From assembly GCA_947507965.1 (NCBI GenBank), contig CANNQU010000034.1, positions 1-35,593 of the forward strand: DNA of 35,593 bases, given 5' to 3'. Positions 16,615 to 25,296 of the stretch are shown one piece after another. The stretch is from Bacteroidota bacterium. Lineage in GTDB: Bacteria > Bacteroidota > Bacteroidia > UKL13-3. Each line of letters begins with the position of its first letter. The first letter of the stretch is position 1. The notes beneath the pieces were generated by a model. The model saw only the letters and a list, made by a program, of their open reading frames with translations. It ran no database searches and was not told the DNA's origin. The translations under genes were made by a program, and so were the position numbers.

Positions 16615-18171
16615 TTATTTAATCCAAGCATTCGTACCTCCCGAAACGAAGAAATTCACGCGACGATTATAGGGGTCAAATGCTGCTCCTTTTCCCAAAA
16701 CCATGGGAAGATGTTCGCCATTGTTTTTAAGATTTAGACGGCTTCTATCCACTCCGAATTTTTTCACAAGAACCTCAACTACGGCCTCTGCTCTATTGTT
16801 TCCTAACATGTCATTATGACTTTCATCCAGGCGGTAATCGGCATTACCTACAACATCTAATTTTATATTTGGAAATTGCTTCATTATTTCGGAAACGGCT
16901 AAAAGCTCTGCATAAAATTCAGGTTTAACGAACCATTTATCGGTATCAAAATAAATGGTGGGTAAATAACCTACGCCACCCGAACCGGTATTTCCGGTGG
17001 TAACTCTTTTACCGGTCACAGGATCGATATAGTCAGCAGTGGGGATGGTCTTTCCTTGAAAATTGACTAGATTTCCATTCGGAGTATTCAATTCAAAATC
17101 TCTAACATTGGGCACACCATCACCATCATCATCTTTCATCCTTCCCTTTTCATCTACCGGTTGCCCCCGATCGGAAAATGGTTCTTCATCTTTAAAATCA
17201 GGCACGCCATCACCATCCAAGTCCAATGATTCGCCCGCACCCGTTACCCGAGATCCTTCCGGCGTTTCTGCTTCTTTATCCAAATAATCAGCAACTCCAT
17301 CCTTGTCGGCATCACCCGTTAACAATTTCACTTTTTTCTTTACGTCAGCAACATCATCATAAACCGTAGTCAGTGGATTAATCCAATCATAATGTGGTGC
17401 TTTTTTAGACCCTAGTTTATAATATATCCCGATGGTTGTTTGCGAAAACTTATCGAAATTTCTGTTTCTTGCGATCTCTAAATTAGCAAAGTCAAGAGAG
17501 TCGGTACGGGTATAACGAAGACCGGTTTCAATACCGAGGTCAAAATTCTGATTTAAATTGTACATAACACCCAAACCGAGTGGAACGGTTGCGTAATTCG
17601 ATTTGGTTTTCTTCGACCAGTATGAATCGGTTTTAAAGTCAATGTATGGCGTTGTTGTTCCAACAGCAGTAAGGGTTCCGGAGAACTTATTGAAAATGGT
17701 GCCGACTCCTGCAAAGATGAAAAGATTTACTTTTCTTTCCTTACGAAGAAAAGACACATTACCGAGGTTGACATACATTTGTAATTCGGCTGACTTAATA
17801 CTGTTTTTAATATCATAAATATTACCAGCGTATTGTACTCCATTATTTTGAAGAACAAAGGTGCCGGCGTAACCGGATAAACGTAAAGACAAAATATGAG
17901 AAAGTGAATATTTTACTACGGCGCCACCATTCAGTCCGAATTTCGAATCGCTAAAATGCCCGCCATAACGCTTTTTGGTTGATTGTGTGAGATCACCATG
18001 GAAACCTAAGATTCCTGTTTGCAAGCCCACAGCCCAGCGTTTGGTATCCCAGTTTTCAACATTTCGACCATTAACCCAAACACTCCCATCGGTAGATTTT
18101 GAAGCGGTTTGGGCAACCGATGAAACACATAAAAAAGTGGTGAGTAGTAGGAGTTGATATTTTTTTAACAT
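16615..18171 (-). CDS. OmpA-family outer-membrane protein with thrombospondin type-3 repeats
   Basis: The 518-residue protein has a signal peptide (MLKKYQLLLLTTFLCVSSVAQ). Residues 22-265 form a beta-barrel-like region. Residues 285-365 hold calcium-binding thrombospondin type-3 repeats (DADKDGVADYLD, DLDGDGVPDFKD, DDDGDGVPNVRD). Residues 395-515 form an OmpA-like peptidoglycan-binding domain (IYFDTDKWFV, NADYRLDESHNDMLGNNRAE) that retains the aspartate and arginine used to bind diaminopimelate in the family. It would anchor the outer membrane to the cell wall. Such proteins are abundant in Bacteroidota. It is monocistronic, with its own strong terminator. Confidence 0.92.
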   Translation of the reverse strand: MLKKYQLLLLTTFLCVSSVAQTASKSTDGSVWVNGRNVENWDTKRWAVGLQTGILGFHGDLTQSTKKRYGGHFSDSKFGLNGGAVVKYSLSHILSLRLSGYAGTFVLQNNGVQYAGNIYDIKNSIKSAELQMYVNLGNVSFLRKERKVNLFIFAGVGTIFNKFSGTLTAVGTTTPYIDFKTDSYWSKKTKSNYATVPLGLGVMYNLNQNFDLGIETGLRYTRTDSLDFANLEIARNRNFDKFSQTTIGIYYKLGSKKAPHYDWINPLTTVYDDVADVKKKVKLLTGDADKDGVADYLDKEAETPEGSRVTGAGESLDLDGDGVPDFKDEEPFSDRGQPVDEKGRMKDDDGDGVPNVRDFELNTPNGNLVNFQGKTIPTADYIDPVTGKRVTTGNTGSGGVGYLPTIYFDTDKWFVKPEFYAELLAVSEIMKQFPNIKLDVVGNADYRLDESHNDMLGNNRAEAVVEVLVKKFGVDRSRLNLKNNGEHLPMVLGKGAAFDPYNRRVNFFVSGGTNAWIK

Positions 18172-18245
18172 AGATATAGTATTAAAATTATGCCATTAGT
18201 TGATTTTCGCAACGCAATAATAACACAAAAATCTTAAACAGAAAA

Positions 18246-19853
18246 TTAAACTTTGAACATTTGCAAGCTACTTCCCAATGGATTAGTCACTCTTATAATC
18301 TCCCGGATGGCCGATTCATCGAATCGAAAGCAATCCATACAACTAATAATTCGTTCCTGCAGTATCTGATTTGGAAAAAGGGTGTTCTTCATTCGCTGTA
18401 AATTTTTTAAATCTTGATCGGCCTTTTGCTTAAGTGATTTAGTGAATTTTGCGGCTATTTTACTAATGCTTTCATGTAGGTTTTTATTTTCAATGGAAAG
18501 TTGTGTCACCAGCTGCTGATCGATTTGCTTTGCTTTTTCATTTAAGATCAGCATCATATCGTCTATTAACTTTCGTTCGGCATCAAAATCAATTAAATGA
18601 GCATCATTAACTTTCAAAAAACGATTCGTTAATTCTTCTATCGTTAAGGTAAAATATTCGGTCGATGAGAAATCGTATTTTTGGATTTTCTCCAGGATTG
18701 AATTTTGAATGGTGACAACCGAACTACGAACTAAAACAACAGGATACGACACGTTGAAATGATCGAAAACTCCTTTTAGTTGCAGCCAATAGGCAACTTC
18801 CGCAGGCCCTCCAATATACGCCAAATTAGGCAGGATCATTTCTTGATAAACGGGTCGCAGCACAACATTGGGACTAAACTTTTCGGGATGCTCATTAATT
18901 TCATTGATGATTTCGGCTTCACTCCAGCGAAGTTCAGAGCCGATGGCAAGAAAATCGTTGCCTTTCTTCTCCACCCTAAGCCTGGCATGGTTGCCATCAA
19001 AATAAAATAAATTCACTTCACGTGGAGTAATTTGTCCACTATATCCTCCTTGCTTTAAAAAATCAGTGGCCTTATTTACAGCACGCGATGACGCTTCCGT
19101 TTTTATTTCTTCCAATAAAACGGGTATAAACAATTTCTTCAGTTCGATATCGTTGCCATCAATAATTACCAAACCAAATTCTTTAAAAAGTTCATGAACG
19201 ATTTGTCGCGTTGCATTGGCTAAGGTGGAATTATTTTTATAGGCGTCTTCGAAAATTTGAAGTAAAGAAGTAGCCTTAGCTTCATCTCTAAAATACTGTC
19301 GCATCTCGTTAGCCCATAATGCAATAGTGCTCGGATTTAACAACCCTACCGGCGATTTCCCATAATGGGTATCCTCCTTCTCCCATTTCCATTGTTTTCC
19401 ATAAAAGTTAACCTCGCTAATTTCCTCAAAATCATGATCCTCGGAAGCCATCCAGAAAACCGGAATGAAATTCCTTTTTGGATCTTCTTCACTAAGCTGA
19501 CGAGCTAAATTAATGGTCGAGGCAATTTTATAAATAAAATAGGCTGCACCGGTATAGGCACAAAGTTGATGCCCCGTTGTTACGGTAAACGAATTTTCTA
19601 ATCCTAGCTTTTCAATATTGTTCCTTACCATGGCACCGGAAGTTAAACCCGAATATTGCGAACGTAACGATTGAACTAGTGTTTGCCTCTTCTCCTGGCT
19701 AAATTTTCTTTCTTTTGCCGTTTCCAAAACCCCATCCAGAGAAGGCGGATGATGGTATAATGGCTTCAAATAGGCATCCGCATGTACATAATCTTTGACT
19801 AATTTAGAATGCAGCGGAAGGGTATGATAAGGAATAGATTCGATGAATTGCAT
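18246..19853 (-). CDS. bshC: Bacillithiol biosynthesis cysteine-adding enzyme BshC
   Basis: The protein is 535 residues from the ATG at 19853 (MQFIESIPYHTLP, the usual family start). A GTG at 19868 would add five residues. BshC joins cysteine to glucosaminyl-malate in the last step of bacillithiol synthesis. Family landmarks are TVTTGHQLCAYTGAAYFIYK near residue 90, PVFWMASEDHDFEEI near 130, and LPNLAYIGGPAEVAYW near 340, with a long coiled-coil region at about 420-490. BshA and BshB are not in the window. It suggests the organism uses bacillithiol, which is known in many Bacteroidota. Confidence 0.93.
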   Translation of the reverse strand: MQFIESIPYHTLPLHSKLVKDYVHADAYLKPLYHHPPSLDGVLETAKERKFSQEKRQTLVQSLRSQYSGLTSGAMVRNNIEKLGLENSFTVTTGHQLCAYTGAAYFIYKIASTINLARQLSEEDPKRNFIPVFWMASEDHDFEEISEVNFYGKQWKWEKEDTHYGKSPVGLLNPSTIALWANEMRQYFRDEAKATSLLQIFEDAYKNNSTLANATRQIVHELFKEFGLVIIDGNDIELKKLFIPVLLEEIKTEASSRAVNKATDFLKQGGYSGQITPREVNLFYFDGNHARLRVEKKGNDFLAIGSELRWSEAEIINEINEHPEKFSPNVVLRPVYQEMILPNLAYIGGPAEVAYWLQLKGVFDHFNVSYPVVLVRSSVVTIQNSILEKIQKYDFSSTEYFTLTIEELTNRFLKVNDAHLIDFDAERKLIDDMMLILNEKAKQIDQQLVTQLSIENKNLHESISKIAAKFTKSLKQKADQDLKNLQRMKNTLFPNQILQERIISCMDCFRFDESAIREIIRVTNPLGSSLQMFKV

Positions 19854-19912
19854 GAGTTTTACGTACACAAATTAACTGACCACGGGTATCGTAAGAAATA
19901 AATTGATCACCA

Positions 19913-19920
19913 CAAATTTA
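19913..19920 (-). promoter_or_regulatory. Putative -7 element for bshC
   Basis: The minus strand reads TAAATTTG, a TAnnTTTG match about 60 bases upstream of the bshC ATG. No -33 element is clear. Confidence 0.35.
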
Positions 19921-19971
19921 CATAAATCTTCTCAGATGTTGCTACCCACATGGTGTTCAAAGTTAGTATAA

Positions 19972-20622
19972 TTATTTCCAACCATGCTCTCCAATCAAAG
20001 GCACAAAGGCAAAACCGTCGTAGGCAATGGTCGTCGTTTCGGTTTCCGTTATTCGCGCAATTTGCAACATCCGTTGTTGTTTACTATTACCTACCGGTAT
20101 AACCAGGATGCCTCCTATTTTCAATTGATTAACCAAGGTATCAGGCACTACCGGGGCACCTGCTGTTACAATAATCTTATCAAAAGGCGCCAATTTTTCG
20201 AGTCCTTTGGTTCCATCACCTAAAATAAGATGGGCATTTAAATTCATGGCACGTAACATTTCCTTGGCAGAGTCATGTAATTTCCGATGTCGTTCAATGC
20301 TATATACCGAAGCTCCAAGCATACACAAAATGGCGGTTTGATAACCACTGCCGGTGCCAATTTCAAGAACCTTTTCCCCTTTTCGCAAACGTAGTAGCTG
20401 GCTCTGAAACGCAACGGTATAAGGCTGAGAAATAGTTTGCCCTTCCGCAATAGAAAAGGCTTTATCTTCATAGGCATTCTCACTAAAGGCGCTATCTAAA
20501 AAACAATGCCGTGGCACGGTTGCGATAACATTCAATACCGATGCGTCGGTAATTCCTTTTTGCCTCAATAAAGAAGCTAGATTTTTTCGTTTTCCTTGAT
20601 GTAAAAAAGTATCTTCTATCAC
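19972..20622 (-). CDS. pcm: Protein-L-isoaspartate O-methyltransferase
   Basis: This 216-residue enzyme uses S-adenosylmethionine to methylate abnormal isoaspartyl residues, starting their repair. Visible motifs are VPRHCFL, the substrate-side GQTISQPYTVAFQ, SAM-binding motif I VLEIGTGSGYQTAIL, the post-I acidic residue in VYSIERH, and DKIIVTAGAPVVP. The length matches PCMT (about 210-220). The stop is about 120 bases upstream of the bshC start in the same direction. A perfect inverted repeat lies just upstream of its start (20649-20675). Confidence 0.95.
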   Translation of the reverse strand: MIEDTFLHQGKRKNLASLLRQKGITDASVLNVIATVPRHCFLDSAFSENAYEDKAFSIAEGQTISQPYTVAFQSQLLRLRKGEKVLEIGTGSGYQTAILCMLGASVYSIERHRKLHDSAKEMLRAMNLNAHLILGDGTKGLEKLAPFDKIIVTAGAPVVPDTLVNQLKIGGILVIPVGNSKQQRMLQIARITETETTTIAYDGFAFVPLIGEHGWK

Positions 20623-20648
20623 AGCATCAAATAAACCATATTAACCTC

Positions 20649-20675
20649 TTGCATTCAAAATACTATTGAATGCAA
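20649..20675. promoter_or_regulatory. Perfect 10-base inverted repeat upstream of pcm
   Basis: TTGCATTCAA - 7 bases - TTGAATGCAA is an exact inverted repeat, 27 bases before the pcm ATG and without a following T-run. It could be an operator or an mRNA leader hairpin. Confidence 0.45.
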
Positions 20676-20815
20676 ATATGTTGAAAAGTAAAAATGTGTA
20701 CATTATACTTGCCTGACGGCTTGTTTCTTTTTATAGAGTTTTTAAAGGTTATGCCTCGTTAAAAGTTAATAATTATTGAAATAAACTCCTGATTTAAGGT
20801 TTGTTTTGAACCTCA

Positions 20816-21763
20816 ATGACCACCGTAAATATTGCCTTATTTTGTGATGCCTTGATAGAGGACGAATATTTGAACGCCATCACCTCTTTAAATCAGTTTA
20901 AACTCACTGGATATTGGGCCTCGGCTCCCATCGGCCGGTTGGAGAAATTAGAGATCCCCTATTTTGCCAACCAAGAGGTTTTAATTGACCGAGTGGATGC
21001 CATTGTGCTGGCCTTGCCAGCCGCTCAACAATTTGAAATAGCCAAAGCAACAATAAAAAACTGCAAACACCTTTATATTGAAAAACCATTCACATCCAAT
21101 ATCGATCAGGTCGATTTGTTATTATCGATGCAACGAGAAGCAGATGTAAAAATTCAATTGGGTGCCGGACTGCGGCTTAATGAAGGGTATCTTAAATCAA
21201 ATCAAACACCATTGAAACCACACTATCTCGAAACGCAAAATTTGAGAAGTTCTGGTATCGACACTTCGGTGGTACTCGATATGATGATACATGATATAGA
21301 CATTATACTCCAGTTAACGCGTAGTGAAGTTCGTAAAATTAGTGCTCATGCGGTATGCGTTTACAACGACACGCCCGATATGGTGAATGCCCGTATTGAG
21401 TTCGGCAATGGCTGTGTAGCCTCATTAACGGCAAATCGATTAGCAAAAATACCATTGCATACGCTCCAGGCTTTTCAAAAAAACAAGGCAACAACCATTA
21501 ACTTTTTATCTTCCAACTACCCCTTACCGGATGAAAACCTCCAAAGGAGTATTTTGGAAGGAACGAACCTGGATAACAACCAATCTTCCTCTCCGGAAAG
21601 CACGTTAAATCGACAACTTCACATCGTCCAAAATCTAATCTCCTTTTATGAAAGCATAACCCAAAACAGCGTTCCTCCGATTACGTTAAATGATGGCTAT
21701 AAGGCGCTCAAGATAGCCTATCAAATTATCGACAAAATAGAAGAACGCCAAATGGAAAGCTAA
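20816..21763 (+). CDS. Gfo/Idh/MocA-family oxidoreductase-like protein
   Basis: The 315-residue protein has the family architecture: an N-terminal Rossmann-like domain (1-115) with a VDAIVLALPAAQQFE strand-loop and the EKPF motif near residue 94, then an alpha/beta domain with MMIHDIDIILQL near 160, corresponding to the conserved HxxD-type segment. The usual glycine-rich GxGxxG nucleotide loop after the first strand is not recognisable (IALFCDALIEDEY), so cofactor binding may be altered. The substrate is unknown. The nearest plus-strand neighbour is lolD, 128 bases downstream, so co-transcription is possible but not shown. Confidence 0.75.
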   Translation: MTTVNIALFCDALIEDEYLNAITSLNQFKLTGYWASAPIGRLEKLEIPYFANQEVLIDRVDAIVLALPAAQQFEIAKATIKNCKHLYIEKPFTSNIDQVDLLLSMQREADVKIQLGAGLRLNEGYLKSNQTPLKPHYLETQNLRSSGIDTSVVLDMMIHDIDIILQLTRSEVRKISAHAVCVYNDTPDMVNARIEFGNGCVASLTANRLAKIPLHTLQAFQKNKATTINFLSSNYPLPDENLQRSILEGTNLDNNQSSSPESTLNRQLHIVQNLISFYESITQNSVPPITLNDGYKALKIAYQIIDKIEERQMES

Positions 21764-21891
21764 CGTGGCTCACGGTGATGTAAAATGCCTTTAAATACGA
21801 AATACCGTACCCGGATAAATTTACCCTTCCTCTTTATAATATACCGCTTGTTCAATACCATTTAATGGCGATTTTTGACTTAATTTGAAAC

Positions 21892-22542
21892 ATGATTTTA
21901 GCTACTGACATTGTAAAAACCTATGGCACTTTGAAGGTTTTGAATGGCGTTTCACTCGAAATTGCCACCGGTGAGTTAATCGCTATTATAGGTTCCTCGG
22001 GTGCCGGAAAATCAACGCTACTTCACATTTTAGGCACATTGGATCGTGCCGACAGCGGGTCGGTTATGATCGACCAGACAACTATTTCTTCCATGAAAAG
22101 CAAGCAACTCTCTTCTTTTCGAAACAGCAAAATAGGCTTCATTTTTCAGTTCCATTATTTATTACCCGAGTTTACGGCCTTGGAAAACATTTGCATTCCT
22201 GCGTTAATAAAAGGTGTTCCTAAAAAAGAAGCAGAACAACGAGCAATGGAACTAATGGAATTGCTTAACCTACGGGAGAGAGCACTACACAAGCCTGCGG
22301 CAATGAGTGGTGGAGAGCAACAACGAGTGGCTGTAGCACGTGCGCTAATTAATAACCCATCGGTCGTTTTTGCTGATGAACCCAGTGGAAATTTAGACAG
22401 TAAGAATGCCGAAGAATTGCACCAATTGTTTTTTGATTTACGAAAAAAACTCAATCAAACCTTTGTTATTGTAACGCATAACCATATTTTGGCGCAGCAA
22501 GCCGATCGAATTATCACTCTAAATGATGGAAGAATCGTATAA
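21892..22542 (+). CDS. lolD: ABC transporter ATP-binding protein, LolD-like
   Basis: This 216-residue ATPase has Walker [13 protein letters not shown] near residue 36, a Q-loop in [12 protein letters not shown], signature [15 protein letters not shown], Walker [14 protein letters not shown] and an H-loop in VIVTHNH. The [17 protein letters not shown] segment is typical of the LolD/MacB/FtsE class. In the Lol system it would power lipoprotein release from the inner membrane. The membrane partner (LolC/E-like) is not in the window, so the transporter is split or assembled from elsewhere. The 3' end overlaps the NUDIX gene by 20 bases. Confidence 0.88.
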   Translation: MILATDIVKTYGTLKVLNGVSLEIATGELIAIIGSSGAGKSTLLHILGTLDRADSGSVMIDQTTISSMKSKQLSSFRNSKIGFIFQFHYLLPEFTALENICIPALIKGVPKKEAEQRAMELMELLNLRERALHKPAAMSGGEQQRVAVARALINNPSVVFADEPSGNLDSKNAEELHQLFFDLRKKLNQTFVIVTHNHILAQQADRIITLNDGRIV

Positions 22543-22972
22543 AGAATCACCTTCAGTTTGTCGTTTTAATATTAGGGTATATGGAATTGTGATCAATTCG
22601 AAAAACGAAATTCTATTATGCCGAGAACACTTCAATGGACATTCGTTTGTTAAATTTCCTGGCGGCGGACTTGAGTATGGAGAAGGAACACACGATTGTC
22701 TTCATCGAGAATTTAAAGAAGAGTTGGATCTAGCGATTGAAATAAACGAGCATATTTACACCACCGATTTTTTCCAACAAAGTGCCTTTTTTCCCACCGA
22801 TCAGGTGATCGCCATTTATTACAAAGTAACCCTCAAAAACGAGATTGTGGATCCTTATTTTACATCCAATGATTTGAAAATTGATTTTTTCTGGAAATCG
22901 TTAACGCAACTAACAGAGCATGATTTAAGCTTGCCTATTGACCAGGTTATGGTGAAAAAATTATTGTTTTAA
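22523..22972 (+). CDS. NUDIX hydrolase
   Basis: The 149-residue protein has a clear Nudix box near residues 49-71: [20 protein letters not shown], matching GX5EX7REUXEEXGU apart from the final position. It would hydrolyse a nucleoside diphosphate-linked substrate using divalent metal; the substrate cannot be inferred. Its ATG (22523, or 22526) lies inside the end of lolD, so translation is likely coupled. Its stop is 28 bases from that of convergent capA. Confidence 0.88.
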   Translation: MMEESYKESPSVCRFNIRVYGIVINSKNEILLCREHFNGHSFVKFPGGGLEYGEGTHDCLHREFKEELDLAIEINEHIYTTDFFQQSAFFPTDQVIAIYYKVTLKNEIVDPYFTSNDLKIDFFWKSLTQLTEHDLSLPIDQVMVKKLLF

Positions 22973-23000
22973 CCCGATCATTTTTCATCAACCGGAAAGC

Positions 23001-24341
23001 TTAAAAAGCATTTAAATCACTACTAAATACCTTATCGTAGATCGATTTCAAATAAAGTGCCTCCTTCTCATGGGCATGAGAAAGGTGATGCTCTCCCTTT
23101 TTAATTCGCTTCCATAATTTAGTGGCATCTAAAAAACGCAGTTCACGATCAGCCCTATTATTGTATTTCCCTAAGGTATAAACAGGATTGATTTTTACAC
23201 TTTTCACGACCGCTCCGATGCTTGTTTTGGCAATCTCTAGTTTAATCCATATCGGAAGATGCCCCCAGGTAAAAATATCATACGCTACAAAATCGCCTAA
23301 GCAATAGGTTGCTACTCCTTGTTTTTCACGTTGTGTAATCGGGCATATAAAATTATAATATTCAACGGGTTGGATATTGTGTGCATGCCCTCCCAAAATA
23401 ATATCCACCCCACATTCATCAAATAACCGATGGGTATTGTTAATAATATGGTTTCCGGGATACAATTGATAGGCATTGCCAAAATGTACCGAGGCTACCA
23501 CCAAATCAGCCCCACGGTGATGAGCCATCTGTACCTGTTTTTTGATAAACGACAAATCACCGTTCGGCATATTAAGCGGTATATGATTGCATAAATACTC
23601 TTTGCCCAGTGGAAGGGTAAGATGGTTTAAAGAATAGGTGTAGGCCACAAAGGCAATCCTTATTCCATTGCGTTCCACTATTGGAAAATCATGACGCTGT
23701 TCCCAGCTAGCGGCGGTGCCGCAATACTTAATTTGCTTCTTCTGTAAAAAGGTAATCGTATTAATAATCCCTTCATCTCCTTTATCATACGAATGATTAT
23801 TGGCTGTACTTAATACATCAAACCCTTTGTATTGGTGGTTCCCATTAAATACATCAAACATATCGGCACTGGCATTAAACTCCATGTGATTAAGCATCAC
23901 TTCAGGAACAAGCCCGAGGGGTTGAGATGGATCGACCGGCGTTTCAAGGTTGGCGAAAACAAGATCACTCTGAAAAAAATCGTTACCAATTTCATCCCAT
24001 AAATGGGTGCAAAACTTTTTATCAATCCATTCATAGGGCATCAAGTCGCCTGCAGCACTTATGGTCACCGTGGGAACATCGGATGGAAGATGAGGAGCAA
24101 AGAAGCACGTGTTTATTTTTGGAAAGGAAGGGTCATCATCCATTAATTCATGAGGACGATAGTAGTATTTATACCCAAAATAGAGGCCATCCATTAAACT
24201 ATAATTCAATGGGTCTTCACGAAATGATTTACGAGGACGACGCCATTTTTTTCCAAACAAAAGATGCACAAAAGCCAGAAAAAAGCGAATCATGGCCACT
24301 AGCCACTGACCTTTGAAGGTGAAGGCTTTAACGGGTTTCAT
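23001..24341 (-). CDS. CapA-family protein (poly-gamma-glutamate capsule-type metallophosphoesterase fold)
   Basis: The 446-residue protein has a hydrophobic/amphipathic N-terminal segment (WLVAMIRFFLAFVHLLFG, 13-30) that may anchor it, followed by a PGA_cap domain. Family motifs are AAGDLMPYEW near 95, DLVFANLETPVD near 120, STANNHSYDKGDEG near 190, DLVVASVHFGNAY near 280 and DIILGGHAHNIQP near 318. These are the metal-binding positions of the calcineurin-like fold. CapA proteins act in poly-gamma-glutamate export, but no capB/capC genes are here, so another cell-envelope role is possible. It overlaps the upstream vanZ gene by 14 bases. Confidence 0.85.
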   Translation of the reverse strand: MKPVKAFTFKGQWLVAMIRFFLAFVHLLFGKKWRRPRKSFREDPLNYSLMDGLYFGYKYYYRPHELMDDDPSFPKINTCFFAPHLPSDVPTVTISAAGDLMPYEWIDKKFCTHLWDEIGNDFFQSDLVFANLETPVDPSQPLGLVPEVMLNHMEFNASADMFDVFNGNHQYKGFDVLSTANNHSYDKGDEGIINTITFLQKKQIKYCGTAASWEQRHDFPIVERNGIRIAFVAYTYSLNHLTLPLGKEYLCNHIPLNMPNGDLSFIKKQVQMAHHRGADLVVASVHFGNAYQLYPGNHIINNTHRLFDECGVDIILGGHAHNIQPVEYYNFICPITQREKQGVATYCLGDFVAYDIFTWGHLPIWIKLEIAKTSIGAVVKSVKINPVYTLGKYNNRADRELRFLDATKLWKRIKKGEHHLSHAHEKEALYLKSIYDKVFSSDLNAF

Positions 24342-24783
24342 GGGTTATTTGAGGTCGATAAATCAATACATAAACCAGCGCCGCAATTCCAATACCAATA
24401 CCATTCGCTAAAAAATCAACCCAGTCGCCGGTACGATGAATCGCTAGAGAAGCTTGAAAAACCTCTGTAGCTGCGCCTAAGAATAAACAATACGCCAAAG
24501 CCCATTTAAGAACGTGCCTGCGCATGAAACTAAAATGAAGGTATTTAGCCAACCCCGACACGGTAAAGAAACAAAGAAGACCAAAACTAATCAGATGCGC
24601 CAGTTTATCAAAAGAAAACAAATCAATAAAATCCATGGAAGGCATCTCATTCCCGGGAAAAGCACACAGTATCACCAGTAAAATACTGTACCCTATAGCA
24701 ATTTTATTATATCGTAAAAAAAGCACGTTAACGGATGGAAAACGAAATTTATAAAAAACAAAAATAGCCGAAAGCAATGACAC
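24328..24783 (-). CDS. VanZ-like membrane protein
   Basis: This 151-residue integral membrane protein has about four helices. The VanZ pattern is visible: FDKLAHLISFGLL near 60-72, then ATEVFQ near 108 and RTGDWVDFLANGIGIG near 120. The function of VanZ-like proteins outside teicoplanin resistance is not known. It sits between gcvH (28-base gap) and capA (14-base overlap), so it is the middle gene of a three-gene unit. Confidence 0.85.
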   Translation of the reverse strand: MSLLSAIFVFYKFRFPSVNVLFLRYNKIAIGYSILLVILCAFPGNEMPSMDFIDLFSFDKLAHLISFGLLCFFTVSGLAKYLHFSFMRRHVLKWALAYCLFLGAATEVFQASLAIHRTGDWVDFLANGIGIGIAALVYVLIYRPQITHETR

Positions 24784-24811
24784 TAACGGCTACTTTAATG
24801 GATATGGGGAA

Positions 24812-25186
24812 TTATACTCCTATTAGCTCTTTGTAGGCCTCAGCTGTCATTAAATGATCGCTGCTCGCACTTGTCTTGATTTTCACCATCCAGCCTTTTC
24901 CATAAGCGTCTTCATTCACAAACTGAGGATTGGTTTCCAATTCCGAATTCACCTCCACCACTTCTCCGGCGAGAGGCATAAAAAGATCAGAGACGGTTTT
25001 CACCGCTTCCACAGTACCAAAGACATCCTCACTATTTAAAGTCTGTCCTAGGGTTTCAATTTCAATAAATACAATATCGCCCAGCTCTTTTTGAGCGAAA
25101 TCGGTTACCCCAATAAATGCAAAGTCGCCTTCAAAACGAACCCATTCATGGTCTTTAGTGTATTTTAATTCGGCAGGAAAATTCAT
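24812..25186 (-). CDS. gcvH: Glycine cleavage system H protein
   Basis: The 124-residue lipoyl carrier shuttles the aminomethyl group between the P and T proteins. The lipoylated lysine is Lys63 in [11 protein letters not shown]. The N-terminal [10 protein letters not shown] and [15 protein letters not shown] are family signatures. The length is normal. gcvP and gcvT are not in the window. It is first in a probable operon with vanZ and capA and is divergent from xerC. Confidence 0.96.
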   Translation of the reverse strand: MNFPAELKYTKDHEWVRFEGDFAFIGVTDFAQKELGDIVFIEIETLGQTLNSEDVFGTVEAVKTVSDLFMPLAGEVVEVNSELETNPQFVNEDAYGKGWMVKIKTSASSDHLMTAEAYKELIGV

Positions 25187-25206
25187 GTTAAATATAAATT
25201 AGGTTT

Positions 25207-25214
25207 CAAAAATA
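25207..25214 (-). promoter_or_regulatory. Putative -7 element for gcvH
   Basis: The minus strand reads TATTTTTG, a TAnnTTTG match 20 bases upstream of the gcvH ATG, leaving a short leader. No clear -33 TTTG. Confidence 0.45.
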
Positions 25215-25268
25215 GAATATTTAAAAATACTTTTGGAATAATTTTTTTAAGAACTCAGTAAAATGCAC

Positions 25269-25276
25269 TACTTTTG
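25269..25276 (+). promoter_or_regulatory. Putative -7 element for xerC within a small palindrome
   Basis: TACTTTTG matches TAnnTTTG and is the centre of the inverted repeat ACTAC-TTTT-GTAGT (25268-25281). Transcription from it would give a leader of only about 14 bases before the ATG at 25297. Confidence 0.45.
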
Positions 25277-25296
25277 TAGTACAAGCTGTGAGCGAT

